From contig CAZWUJ010000013.1 in assembly GCA_964636705.1 (NCBI GenBank), positions 1 to 64,000 of the forward strand: a stretch of DNA of 64,000 nucleotides, given 5' to 3'. This document shows, piece after piece, positions 34,700-43,136 of this stretch. Numbering within the stretch: position 1 is the first letter of the stretch; each line of letters starts with the position of its first letter. The position numbers and the translations under genes are program-made. The notes below the pieces were generated by a model. The model worked only from the letters and a program-made list of their open reading frames with translations. It was not told the origin of the DNA and did no database searches. This DNA is from VXRJ01 sp964636705 (GTDB taxonomy: Bacteria; Acidobacteriota; Vicinamibacteria; Vicinamibacterales; UBA8438).

Positions 34700-35578
34700 T
34701 TACGCCGCGCCTGCCAGATGCGCCGCCCGAGCGACATGGTCGACGGCCCGATCGAGATCGAACCTCGCCAGGTCGGCTTCCCGCAGAACGGGCTTCAATT
34801 GCGGCTCGATCTGACCACGCAGGCGCCTGACTCTCGCGGGTGACATGTCCACCGGTTCGGTCCCCGGCACGGAAAGCTTGTCTCTCAGCAGCTCGACGAG
34901 CGGCGCGTCGCTGACGTCGACTCTCCCGGATGTGATCGCGTGGTCCAGATCGAAGAAGTCACGAATAGCCGGCTCCGGTCGTGTTATGGCAGCTCGCAGC
35001 TTCTCGGCGTACGCTTCACGCACGGACAAGACCCGGGACGAGAAGACCGGGACGGCCGGCGCACCGCTGAAGGGGTCAACGAGCACGGTGTGGGTCCCGA
35101 GCAGGACGGCCGGTTCGACAATCGGCTCACGAAGGCTCACTTCGATCTTGATTGACTCGTCCTGTCCGGTGACTTCCGACGCGTAGGTGATACGTGCTCC
35201 GTACTGGGTCGACTCGTTGAAGCCGTGCAACTCCCGCGCCAACCGCAGGCGCCGTTGTCGCGCTGGTAGACCGTTCAGGTGCTCCCTGATCGGGGCGATC
35301 CGGCGGCGCCGTTCGCCACGTGCCGAGGTCGTCGGCATGGAAACGGTGAAATCGAGATCCTCGCTGAGGCGGGAGTAGTCGGAGTGGACCTTGCTGAGGC
35401 AGGTTCCGCCCTTGAACACGGGTACGGTGCGGCCCAGTGTCCGCAGGTCAGCAAGAATCAGCGAGCAGTAGTAGTCCTTCTCGACGAGCCGTTGGCTGAA
35501 CCCTGTCGCGGCGGCGGTGAACCGGAGAGCATCGCGGAACAACACGGCATCATGGTGATAGCCCGGCGGATCATTCAT
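34700..35578 (-). CDS. abiEii: AbiEii toxin, nucleotidyltransferase
   Basis: 292 residues beginning MNDPPGYHHDAVLF. GGTCLSK (nucleotide loop) and SEDLDF (the two-metal Asp pair) are the DNA polymerase beta-type nucleotidyltransferase signature; the REAYAEKLRAAI helix and RDFFDLDHAI further on match AbiEii/MenT proteins. Such toxins block growth by adding nucleotides to tRNA acceptor ends, and the AbiE module is a known phage-defence system acting by abortive infection. Its start overlaps the AbiEi stop by eight bases. The region is less GC-rich by eye than its surroundings, as expected for a transferred module. Confidence 0.9.
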   Translation of the reverse strand: MNDPPGYHHDAVLFRDALRFTAAATGFSQRLVEKDYYCSLILADLRTLGRTVPVFKGGTCLSKVHSDYSRLSEDLDFTVSMPTTSARGERRRRIAPIREHLNGLPARQRRLRLARELHGFNESTQYGARITYASEVTGQDESIKIEVSLREPIVEPAVLLGTHTVLVDPFSGAPAVPVFSSRVLSVREAYAEKLRAAITRPEPAIRDFFDLDHAITSGRVDVSDAPLVELLRDKLSVPGTEPVDMSPARVRRLRGQIEPQLKPVLREADLARFDLDRAVDHVARAAHLAGAA

Positions 35579-36365
35579 TGAAGACGACACCCCACCGCCG
35601 GTCAACAGTGCCTTGCTTCGGACGCGTGGGACACCAGGGAATGAGCGCACTCGTCGCTCGCAACTCGCCTTCCAGTTTCTCGAGCACTACCGCGCTCACA
35701 CCCTCGCGTTCGAGCAGTTTTCCGATGCGCCGGCGCGTGCTCGTGTTGCCGAACCGGACAGCGGCGTTCGCAATATCGTCACCATCGATCTTCCCCTGCG
35801 CGAGTTCGTCGCGAATCCAGCCATAGGCTCTCGGCAGGCTGCCGAAGCGCGACCAGTCGTACACGGCGTCAATCAGGCTCCGCGCCCGTGAAGAATAGAC
35901 GGCCGTTGCCCCGTCCGGCGTCGTGAACGACTCGACACCACCCAACCTGGCGTCGCTCACCTTGATCAGGGTGAGGACGGTACTGCCGATCCGGCGTTCG
36001 CCGGACAGCCGATTGTTGTACGCGTATACCCGGTTGGGAACCTGCTCGTCCCAGCCGTAACGTTGAAAGGCGCTCGGACCGCACATCTGATAGCGCCCGC
36101 CGCGATCGGCCAGGAGCGTTTCGACAGCCATGAATTCGCTGGGGCTCCAGCGCCCTCCCGGGGGAATACGTGGCGGGACGAGGTATAGCCCTCGACGGAC
36201 TCTGGCGATGAGGTTCCGTCGCGCCAGACGACTGAGAAGCTCGCGCGTCTGGACAGCCGTGATACGCAGGGCTCCGCTGATTTCCTCCGAGGCGACGGCC
36301 GGTTTGCCGCGCATCTGGATGTAGGCGAACGCCTGCGTCTCAAGCTTGCCAAGGACAGCGGACAT
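35571..36365 (-). CDS. abiEi: AbiEi antitoxin (winged-helix transcriptional repressor)
   Basis: 264 residues. The N-terminal AFAYIQMRGKPAVASEEISGAL with TRELLSRLARRNLIARVRRGLYLV is the winged-helix DNA-binding part of AbiEi antitoxins; the rest (PSAFQRYGWDEQVPNRVYAYNN, SFTTPDGATAVYSSRARSLIDAVYDW, FGNTSTRRRIGKLLE) is the AbiEi-type C-terminal domain. It neutralises AbiEii and represses the operon. The ATG at 36365 is preferred; a GTG at 36383 would lie inside the palindrome at 36383-36409 and is unlikely. abiEii follows with an overlap of eight bases. Confidence 0.88.
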   Translation of the reverse strand: MSAVLGKLETQAFAYIQMRGKPAVASEEISGALRITAVQTRELLSRLARRNLIARVRRGLYLVPPRIPPGGRWSPSEFMAVETLLADRGGRYQMCGPSAFQRYGWDEQVPNRVYAYNNRLSGERRIGSTVLTLIKVSDARLGGVESFTTPDGATAVYSSRARSLIDAVYDWSRFGSLPRAYGWIRDELAQGKIDGDDIANAAVRFGNTSTRRRIGKLLEREGVSAVVLEKLEGELRATSALIPWCPTRPKQGTVDRRWGVVFNE

Positions 36366-36382
36366 GGGTGTATTTCTTTTCA

Positions 36383-36409
36383 CGTAAATTGCTCATGAAG
36401 CAATTTACG
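36383..36409 (-). promoter_or_regulatory. Perfect palindrome, likely AbiEi operator
   Basis: CGTAAATTGCT at 36383-36393 and AGCAATTTACG at 36399-36409 are perfect 11-bp inverted repeats around CATGA, 18 bases upstream of the AbiEi ATG. AbiEi repressors are known to bind inverted repeats ahead of their own genes, so this is the expected place and shape for an operator. The AT content stands out from the high-GC surroundings. Confidence 0.8.
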
Positions 36410-36429
36410 CAGATATTAACACACCGCCG

Positions 36430-36468
36430 CTACTGGCGGACGAGAACGTTCGCGTCAATCGCGCGCAT
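36430..36468 (-). pseudogene. N-terminal remnant of a vapC-type PIN gene
   Basis: Reads MRAIDANVLVRQ then stop on the minus strand, which is the standard opening of a PIN-domain toxin (M-x-x-x-D-x-N-V-L-V-R). The rest of the gene is missing, and no intact antitoxin is recognised upstream (36469-36701). The surrounding 318 bases (36384-36701) hold the AbiE operator and this remnant; nothing else is clear. It looks like a replaced or deleted second toxin locus beside AbiE. Confidence 0.6.
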
Positions 36469-36701
36469 GGGTGCGCCGCACGTGCGACCGAATACCCTCC
36501 TCCAGGCTCGCAAGGCTCCTGCGCACCGGAGGGCTGCTGAACACGGTCCGGTGAATGGCCAGGGACGTGATCCTCGATTCGGTCGTTGCCCTGTTCTCGT
36601 GTCCGTCGCACATTCCAAGATGGTCGCATGCATTACCCGGGTGATCAATCACCGGCGAAAGAACGCCCCCGATGTGAGTATCATGGCGGCGGGAGTCCAA
36701 C

Positions 36702-37802
36702 ATGACGAAGCTGAAGGTCGCGATGCTCTCGGCGGGACTGGTCTTGAGTCACGCTGCGGTTCACGCGCAGAGCGGCGCGCCCGGTGCGTGGGACGCTCAG
36801 GGCGCCGCCGCCTACCTCGACCAGCGCGCGGACTGGTGGTCGGGCTGGGAGACGGCGGCGCGCGAACGCGGCACGTTCTGTGTCTCGTGCCATACGACAG
36901 CTCCGTACGGTCTTGCCCGGCCGATGCTGCGACCGGCGGGCGCCGCCGGCGAGGTGACGCGGCACGAGCGCACGGTCCTGGAGAGTGCGACGACGCGCGT
37001 CGCACTCTGGGGCGAGATTGAACCCTTCTACACGGACGAGCGCAACGGTCCGCCCAAGACAAGCGAATCGCTCGGTACGGAAGCGATCCTCAACGCCCTG
37101 ATACTCGCCCGGCACGACGCCCGGAGAGGCGCGCTGAGCGACCCGACGCGTCAGGCGTTCGACCACCTCTGGGCGCTGCAACAGACGAGCGGTGACGCCG
37201 CGGGCGCCTGGCCCTGGCTGTACTTCAACCTCGCGCCGTGGGAATCGAAAGAGGGGCCGTACCACGGGGCGGCGCTGGCCGCCGTTGCCGTCGGAGCCGC
37301 ACCGGAGAACTACGGCGCCCGCCCCGCCATCCAGGAGAATGTCGAACGGCTCCGCGACTACCTGCGACGGCAACTCGACGGCCAGCCGCCGTTCAATCGC
37401 GCCATGGCGCTGTGGGCGTCCGGCGCACTGCCCGGGCTGCTGACGGACAAGCAACGGCAGGCAGTTGTCGACGAGATCGCCGCCCTTCAGCAGGACGACG
37501 GCGGCTGGAGCCTGTCGTCGCTGGGAGACTGGTCCCGCCGCGACGACACTCCGGTGGACACGAACAGCGACGGCTATGCGACCGGATTGGTCACGTTCGC
37601 CCTGCAGCAGGCGGGCCTGTCACGAGATCACGACGTGGTCGCGAGCGGGCTCGCCTGGCTCGTCCGGAACCAGGACGCCGACGGATCGTGGCCTGCCGCG
37701 TCGCTCAACCGGAAGCACGATCCGGGGTCGGACCGTGGTCGCTTCATGCGTGATGCCGCCACCGCGCATGCCGTCCTCGCCCTCACCGGCGGCGAGCCGT
37801 AG
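36702..37802 (+). CDS. Terpenoid-cyclase-fold protein with c-type haem motif
   Basis: 366 residues with a signal peptide (cleavage near AAVHAQ). Near the N-terminus lies CVSCHTT, a c-type haem-binding motif (C60-x-x-C63-H64). The rest is an alpha/alpha barrel of the squalene-cyclase/prenyltransferase type: QQTSGDAAGAWPW, IAALQQDDGGWSLSSLGDW (a QW-type repeat), DGYATGLVTFALQQAG, LVRNQDADGSWPAAS. The catalytic DxDD of squalene-hopene cyclase is not visible, so it is probably not a terpene cyclase. Haem attachment and periplasmic location suggest an electron-transfer or binding role. GGCGGGAG precedes the ATG. Relatives in planctomycetes and acidobacteria are usually unannotated. Confidence 0.7.
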   Translation: MTKLKVAMLSAGLVLSHAAVHAQSGAPGAWDAQGAAAYLDQRADWWSGWETAARERGTFCVSCHTTAPYGLARPMLRPAGAAGEVTRHERTVLESATTRVALWGEIEPFYTDERNGPPKTSESLGTEAILNALILARHDARRGALSDPTRQAFDHLWALQQTSGDAAGAWPWLYFNLAPWESKEGPYHGAALAAVAVGAAPENYGARPAIQENVERLRDYLRRQLDGQPPFNRAMALWASGALPGLLTDKQRQAVVDEIAALQQDDGGWSLSSLGDWSRRDDTPVDTNSDGYATGLVTFALQQAGLSRDHDVVASGLAWLVRNQDADGSWPAASLNRKHDPGSDRGRFMRDAATAHAVLALTGGEP

Positions 37803-38035
37803 CCGGAAGGCCCTTGCCAGAGCGGCGGGAACGTGACAAGCTAACCCAGCTACTTTTCTGAGACCTGCCGCTGATTCTCGGCGTTCTGCCGAAGCTGAAG
37901 CTCCAATCCTCACCAAAGCGGCTATCTACGCGCGCGCGGCTTCATGAGGAAGCTGAGAGGCATTGCCGTCAACTTGACAATCTCCTCGGCGCGTTCGCGG
38001 CCAATGGCGGCCGAACTCACTGAGAGGACTCACAC

Positions 38036-38239
38036 ATGTCAACCACGACCGGCACGATCAAGCGCATGACGGACAGGGGCTTCGGCTTCATCGCCGCACC
38101 CGATGGCGTCGAGTACTTCTTCCACCGCTCCGCGTGCACGAGCACGCCATTCGACGCGCTGCGCGAAGGCGATAGCGTGACATTTACGCTCGGCCGAGGC
38201 CCGAAGGGTCCGCGGGCCGAGAACGTCACCCCGGCCTGA
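38036..38239 (+). CDS. csp: Cold-shock domain protein
   Basis: 67-residue CspA-type RNA chaperone: TGTIKRMTDRGFGFIAAPDG holds RNP1 (GFGFIA) and EYFFHRSACTS holds RNP2, with aromatic residues in both. The C-terminus ends RGPKGPRAENVTPA, the usual last strand. Such proteins bind single-stranded RNA or DNA and help translation at low temperature. GAGAGGA precedes the ATG. The gene stands alone in a 233-base upstream gap (37803-38035) that holds no gene; a stem-loop follows the stop. Confidence 0.93.
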   Translation: MSTTTGTIKRMTDRGFGFIAAPDGVEYFFHRSACTSTPFDALREGDSVTFTLGRGPKGPRAENVTPA

Positions 38240-38240
38240 C

Positions 38241-38257
38241 CGGATCATTCGGATCCG
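38241..38257 (+). terminator. Short hairpin after the cold-shock gene
   Basis: CGGATC at 38241-38246 pairs with GATCCG at 38252-38257 around ATTCG. It starts 2 bases after the stop codon. No T-tract, so weak. Confidence 0.3.
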
Positions 38258-38335
38258 CTCTCGGCGGCCCATCAGGGTCGCTCACGCCCGCAAGACGCTG
38301 CCCGGCGGCTGCCGGTCCGGCTGACGCCGGCCCGT

Positions 38336-39958
38336 TCACTGCGCGAGCAGGAGATAGCAGCCGACCGAGCAGACGCTCACGAACACCGCCAGCGCTTTCG
38401 CGTGCTTCCAGGGCGTCATGTCCACCGGCGCCGCGCCAGGCTCTGCGGCACGGCTCCGGGCGGGCCGGAGCCTGGCAGAGACCAGCATGAAAGCGGCCAC
38501 CGCCACGAAGACGATCGCGAGGAAGTGCAGGAAGTGGATTTCGTGTGTCGTGCCCAACACGCCCTGCAGGAACGCCTGCACGGGATCGTCGAACGAGAAG
38601 ACCATCAGGAAGAACAGGACCGGGCCGCCGACCAGGCCCGCCTTGGCCGCGAACGCCGAGACCCGCGCTGAGAACATGCCCAGCAGGATCACCGCAAGCA
38701 TCGGACCGAAGAACGCCGCGTTGATCGTCTGCAGATAGTTGTACAGGCTGCCCGACGTGTCGAGCATCGGCGCGACGAGCATCGCGGCCGCCGCGATCGC
38801 GATACTGCACGCGCGGCCAGCACGGACGAACTCGCGCGGGGAGGCATCCGGCCGCATGACCGAACCGTAGATGTCGCGGCAGAACAGCGTGGCGGACGAG
38901 TTCAGCACGCTGTTGAATGTGCTCAGCACGGCGCCCACCATGACCGCGGCGAAGAAACCGGTCAGCCAGTCCGGCAGAACCGCCCTCACGAGCGTCGGGT
39001 AGGCCAGCAGGTAGTCCTCGGGCCCCAGCGTGTCCTTGAACATGTGGTAGGCGATCACACCCGGCAGCACGACGATGAGAGGGCCCACCAGCTTGAAGCA
39101 CGCGGCGATCAGGACTCCCTTCTGCCCTTCCTTGAGATTCCTGGCCCCCAGACCCCGCTGGATGAACTGCTGCCCGGTGCACCAGGCGAAGGCCTGGTTG
39201 ACGACCATGCCCGTGAACAGGGCGCCGAACGGCAGGAACGAGCCCGGCTCGTCGCCCGTGATGTCGAACTTCGGATGCTCCTCCACGTACACGGTCTCGA
39301 GCCCCGCCCAGGGATTCCCGTTTCCGATCTGGATCAGCGCCAGCAGGGGAATCAGCAGGCCGCCCAGGAGGAACCCGACGCCATTGATCGTGTCCGATAT
39401 CGCGACAGCCTTGAGGCCCCCGAGAATCGCGTAGAGCGAACCCAGCGTTCCGACACCCCAGACGAGGAGCCAGATCACCTGCGCCTGGCTCAGGCCGAAC
39501 GCCTCCTGCAAGCCGAACAGGCTGTCGATGCCGGTGGCTCCGGACAGCAGCACCACGGGCAGGATCGCGAGCACGTACGAGAACAGGAACACGCTCGCGG
39601 CGATCACGCCGGTGGCCCTGTCGTAGCGGGCGGCAAGGTACTCCGGTATGGTCGACAGGCCCATGCGCAAGAAGCGGGGCAGGAAGAAGAGCGCGGTTGC
39701 GACCATCGCGATCGCTGCGGTCGTCTCCCAGGCGGTGACGGCGATGGTGTGGTTGAAGGCGTCCCCGTTCAGGCCGATCAGGTGCTCGGTCGAGAGGTTG
39801 GTGAGCATCAGCGAGCCGGCAATGACCCAGGCTGACAGGCTGCGGCCTCCAAGGAAGTACGCGTCCCAGGTCGTCATCCTGTCGTGTCGCGTGCAGGCGT
39901 AGGAAACCGCCGCGACCAGCAGGGTGAAGCCCAGGAAAGACACGGTAGTCACAAGCAC
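38336..39958 (-). CDS. Sodium/solute symporter (SSS family)
   Basis: 540 residues and about 13-14 membrane helices, matching the SSS/SLC5 length. WDAYFLGGRSLSAWVIAGSLMLTNLSTEH is close to the sodium-site helix TM1, IPEYLAARYD and ILGGLKAVAISDTINGVGFL follow the family (signature GGLKAV), and SSATLFCRDIYG is near TM8, where the second sodium ligand lies. Relatives transport sugars, myo-inositol, sialic acid or amino acids; the substrate is not clear. The start lies beside a repeated element (39961-40019), so transcription may be regulated there. It converges on the cold-shock gene. Confidence 0.88.
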   Translation of the reverse strand: MLVTTVSFLGFTLLVAAVSYACTRHDRMTTWDAYFLGGRSLSAWVIAGSLMLTNLSTEHLIGLNGDAFNHTIAVTAWETTAAIAMVATALFFLPRFLRMGLSTIPEYLAARYDRATGVIAASVFLFSYVLAILPVVLLSGATGIDSLFGLQEAFGLSQAQVIWLLVWGVGTLGSLYAILGGLKAVAISDTINGVGFLLGGLLIPLLALIQIGNGNPWAGLETVYVEEHPKFDITGDEPGSFLPFGALFTGMVVNQAFAWCTGQQFIQRGLGARNLKEGQKGVLIAACFKLVGPLIVVLPGVIAYHMFKDTLGPEDYLLAYPTLVRAVLPDWLTGFFAAVMVGAVLSTFNSVLNSSATLFCRDIYGSVMRPDASPREFVRAGRACSIAIAAAAMLVAPMLDTSGSLYNYLQTINAAFFGPMLAVILLGMFSARVSAFAAKAGLVGGPVLFFLMVFSFDDPVQAFLQGVLGTTHEIHFLHFLAIVFVAVAAFMLVSARLRPARSRAAEPGAAPVDMTPWKHAKALAVFVSVCSVGCYLLLAQ

Positions 39959-39960
39959 GT

Positions 39961-40019
39961 CGGTATCTTAAGAACTTCAGGAAAACATAAGAAGAACTTC
40001 AGCAAGCCTTCAGATACCG
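39961..40019. promoter_or_regulatory. Structured repeat element upstream of the symporter
   Basis: CGGTATCT (39961-39968) and AGATACCG (40012-40019) form an exact 8-bp inverted pair. Inside, AAGAACTTCAG occurs at 39970-39980 and 39992-40002 (22-bp spacing), and weaker 11-mers fill the phase between and after. The AT-rich stretch sits 2 bases ahead of the symporter start, so a helically phased regulator-binding site is likely; the symporter may be leaderless or its start may lie further in. Confidence 0.45.
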
Positions 40020-40028
40020 CCGCCCTGC

Positions 40029-41711
40029 TCCACCTACGCGGAGCTCGGACTCTCGACAACCACCGGATCCGACGGAACCTTCGTCATCCGCGAGATCCCC
40101 GCTGGCAGCTACAGCCTGACCGTGACCCGACAGGGATTCGCTCCCCTCACCTCCCGCATCACCGTGGCGGCGGGAGCGCCGATCCGGCTCGACCTGCGCC
40201 TCCCGGCCGCGGCGTTTCAGGAAGCGGTGGTGGTCACCGGGATTCGAAGCGAGCTGGCCCTCGCCGAAGAGACGGACACGGGCAGCCGCCTGGGCTTGAC
40301 CGCCATGGAAGTCCCGGCGTCACTCAATGTCGTCGACAGTTCGGGGGCTACGTCCAACGGATGAACCCAAGCTCGTCCAACGTCACCGGCAGTCTTCTGT
40401 GCTGCTGCCGGAGGCCCACGTCGTCGAACCCCTCGACGTCATCACGACGACGACGGGGGAAGGCATCGACGCGCGCACGCGCTTCCTCAACTACAACGTG
40501 GGGGACGCCATCAACGATTCGCGCCAGCTCCTGGTCCGCTCCGACGCGGAGTTCCGCCTGAGCGACCAGGTCACGCTCCGCAACACGGCGTACGGGTTCG
40601 GCGCCGATCGAGACTGACAGAACGGCGACGGCTTCGCCTACTGCACCTCCGTCGTCGACGTGTGCAAGCGGGTCGGCGAGGTCCAGCGGTACTACGGCTA
40701 CTTCTGGCTCGACCACGATCAGCGGCTCTACGGCGACCGGCTGTTCCTCGACGTGCGCACGCCGACGGCGGCGGGCGAGAACCGGGCGACGATCGGCTTC
40801 GAAGTCTCCGCGCTCGACTTCGAGCGCACGCGCGGCTTCCGGATCAACGTGCCGCAAGTGCCTGGCGACGGCGTCGATCTGCTGAACCCGGTGCCGGGTG
40901 TCTATGGGACGCGGGAGCTCCGCGGGATCGCGCCGACCACCATCGACTCGCGGGCGTTCTTCATCGAAGACTCCCTGTCGGTCACCAGTCGCCTGCGCGT
41001 CACCGGAGCCCTGCGCTACGAGGGGATGGACCTGGAGCGCGTGAACCTGAACGCGAGGCGCGAGGTCGAGGGCGGCGGCTTTACACGCGCGCTCCGGTGG
41101 TGGAGCTGGCGTGCCGGGACCGTCGTGGACCTGCGCAGCGACCTGGTCGCCTACGCGCAGATGAGCAATGCGAAGGACCCCGTGGACGCCAACATCTTCC
41201 TCGTCAATGCGAGCCGGGACTTCGACCTGACTGACGCCCGCCAATGGGAGGTCGGACTGAAGGCGGATCTGGCCGGCGGCCGGACGCAGGTCACCGCCGC
41301 ATGGTTCGATATCGAGCGCGACGACGTGCTGGAGCAGTTCGCCCGCGACAGCGCGACCACCATTGGCGGGATCGCCTCGCGCGGGTTCGAACTCGCCGCG
41401 GCGGCCAACCCGTCGGAAGGCGTGCGCATCGGCGCCAGCCTGGCCGTCACCGACGCGGTATTCCTGCCGTCGGCCAACTTCGTGCAGTTCGCCGGGAACA
41501 CGCCGCCGAACGTGCCGACCATGCTGACGAACCTCTGGGCCAGCGCCCGGGACATCGGCGGAACGCCGGTCGAGATCGGCGGCGCGGTGCGAGTGGTCGG
41601 CGACCGCCAGGCCAACAACGCCAACACGATTGTCCTGAACGGCTACGCGCTGGCCGACGCCTGGGTCGCATGGGCGAATGACCGCGTGCGAGGTTCACGG
41701 TCATGGGTCCG
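40029..41711 (+). pseudogene. Decayed siderophore-type TonB-dependent receptor
   Basis: Pieces of one receptor lie in order. From about 40029: a truncated carboxypeptidase-like domain (GTFVIREIPAGSYSLTVTR) and the start of a plug (VTGIRSELALAEE ... MEVPASLNVVDS), ending at a frame break near 40350. From about 40400 in another frame: barrel sequence (LDVITTTTGEGIDARTRFL). An in-frame TGA at 40615-40617 interrupts RD-stop-QNGDGF, most simply a TGG to TGA change. The barrel then continues in the same frame to about 41700 (LNGYALADAWVAWANDRVR), where it shifts and runs into the next gene. Most of the plug and the last strand are missing. The original function would be iron-siderophore uptake, going by the TonB plug pattern and the PepSY neighbour. 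Confidence 0.85.
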
Positions 41712-43136
41712 CGCAACGGGTCGGCGACACGTATCGCGGCCAGCTTGCGGCGCGGGTTGATCTGGACGCACCGCTACGTCGGGATTCCCCTCAGCCCGCT
41801 GTTCATACTCTGGTTCCTCACCGGTGTCGTCATGATGTACACCGGCGGCATGCCGGAGCTGGCGCCGGAGCAGCGGATCGAGCGCAGGGAGCCGCTCGAT
41901 CTCTCCCGGATCCGCTTGACCCCGGAGGCCGCCGCGGAGCGCGGCGAAGTCCGCCGGCCGCCAACGCAAGCGAAGTTGCTATCGGTTGTGGGGCGGCCCG
42001 CGTACCGCTTCGACAGCGTCACCGTCTTTGCCGACACCGGCGAGCGGCTTTCCCCGCTGGAGCCGCAGGAAGCCGTGAAGGTGGTGCGCCAGTTCATTGG
42101 CGCGCCGCAGGCGAGCATCTCGCATGCCCGCCTGGTCGTGGAGCCGGATCAGTGGATGCTGATCGCGCAGCAGTTCCTGCCGGCGCACAAGTTCCTGGTG
42201 TCCGACGCCGCCGGCACGGAGGTCTACGTCGAACAGTGGACGGGCGAGGTGGGGATGGTCACGACCCGAGGGAGCCGGGCCCTGGCCTGGATCGGCGCAA
42301 TCCCGCACTGGTTCTATCTGCCCGCCCTCCGGATCGACCGCCCGCTGTGGGAAGCGGTCATCGTCTGGACCTCGGCGATCGGCTGCCTGATCGCGATCGC
42401 CGGCCTGCTGCTCGGACTGATTCAGTTCCGGTGGAAGCGGACCCAGCGCAACCAATCGCGAATTCCCTACGCCGGCTGGCTCCGGTGGCACTACCTCACC
42501 GGCGTCGTCTTCGGCGTCGTCACGCTGACGTGGGTCTTCAGCGGGCTGTTGTCGGTTCAGCCGTTCGCGTGGATGACGGCGGAGGGCCTGCACGTTCCGC
42601 CCGAGGCGGTCAGCGGTGGCGTGCTGGATCTGGGCGACTTCCCGCCCATCGATCCGGCGGCCTGGGACCAGGCGACATCAGGGAGGGCGGTCAAGGAAGT
42701 CGAGTTGCTTCGGATCGAGGGCGTGGCGCACTACGACGTCCTGATGGCAGGCGAATCGGCGGCGTCAGACGGCCAAAGCCCACCTGGCCGCCTGCTGGTC
42801 GGCCCGGACCGTCCCCCGCTGCCCGCCGTGCGGATTCGCTTTGCCGACCCGATGCGGACGTGGGTGTACGTGGACCCCGCCACGAGCCGGCTCCTCCAGA
42901 CGGTCACCCGTTGCGGCCGGCTCGAGCGCTGGCTGTTCAACGGGCTGCACAGCCTGGACTTCAACTTCTGGTACGACCGCCGGCCGCTCTGGGACCTCGG
43001 GTTGATCGCGCTGATGACGGGCGGCCTCGTGTCCAGCGGAAATCGGCCTCTGGCTGGGCGCGGGCCGGATTCGCCGCGCGCTGCGGCGGCCATAGGCCTT
43101 GCGGGCCCGCGGTTCACTCCCGCGCGCGGGGAATGA
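41703..43136 (+). CDS. PepSY-associated membrane protein (siderophore-iron reductase type), 3' end frameshifted
   Basis: Up to 477 residues. RRGLIWTHRYVGIPLSPLFILWFLTGVVMMYTGG is the first PepSY-TM helix; IPHWFYLP, RWHYLTGVVFGVVTLTWVFSGLLSV are further membrane segments with His ligands that may hold haem, and a PepSY domain lies near residue 130. Such proteins work with TonB siderophore receptors, probably in iron reduction. The normal C-terminus should read like EIGLWLGAGRIRRALRRP and stop at 43093-43095; that text exists in frame 1 from about 43040. A one-base shift near 43035-43045 extends the frame to 43136 and puts it over the 3' end of the M28 gene. Could be an assembly error or real decay. 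ATG choice at 41703 is inside the receptor remnant. Confidence 0.78.
   Translation: MGPRNGSATRIAASLRRGLIWTHRYVGIPLSPLFILWFLTGVVMMYTGGMPELAPEQRIERREPLDLSRIRLTPEAAAERGEVRRPPTQAKLLSVVGRPAYRFDSVTVFADTGERLSPLEPQEAVKVVRQFIGAPQASISHARLVVEPDQWMLIAQQFLPAHKFLVSDAAGTEVYVEQWTGEVGMVTTRGSRALAWIGAIPHWFYLPALRIDRPLWEAVIVWTSAIGCLIAIAGLLLGLIQFRWKRTQRNQSRIPYAGWLRWHYLTGVVFGVVTLTWVFSGLLSVQPFAWMTAEGLHVPPEAVSGGVLDLGDFPPIDPAAWDQATSGRAVKEVELLRIEGVAHYDVLMAGESAASDGQSPPGRLLVGPDRPPLPAVRIRFADPMRTWVYVDPATSRLLQTVTRCGRLERWLFNGLHSLDFNFWYDRRPLWDLGLIALMTGGLVSSGNRPLAGRGPDSPRAAAAIGLAGPRFTPARGE

Noticed and set aside
36469..36701. Intact antitoxin gene upstream of the vapC remnant
   Set aside because: Three frames on the minus strand give only short Arg/Ser-rich text without RHH or AbrB motifs.
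37974..37979. TTGACA upstream of the cold-shock gene as a promoter
   Set aside because: No acceptable -10 sequence occurs at 15-19 bases distance.
39961..40019. Insertion-sequence ends flanking the receptor remnant
   Set aside because: Only 8-bp inverted arms, no transposase and no target duplication; better read as a regulatory repeat.
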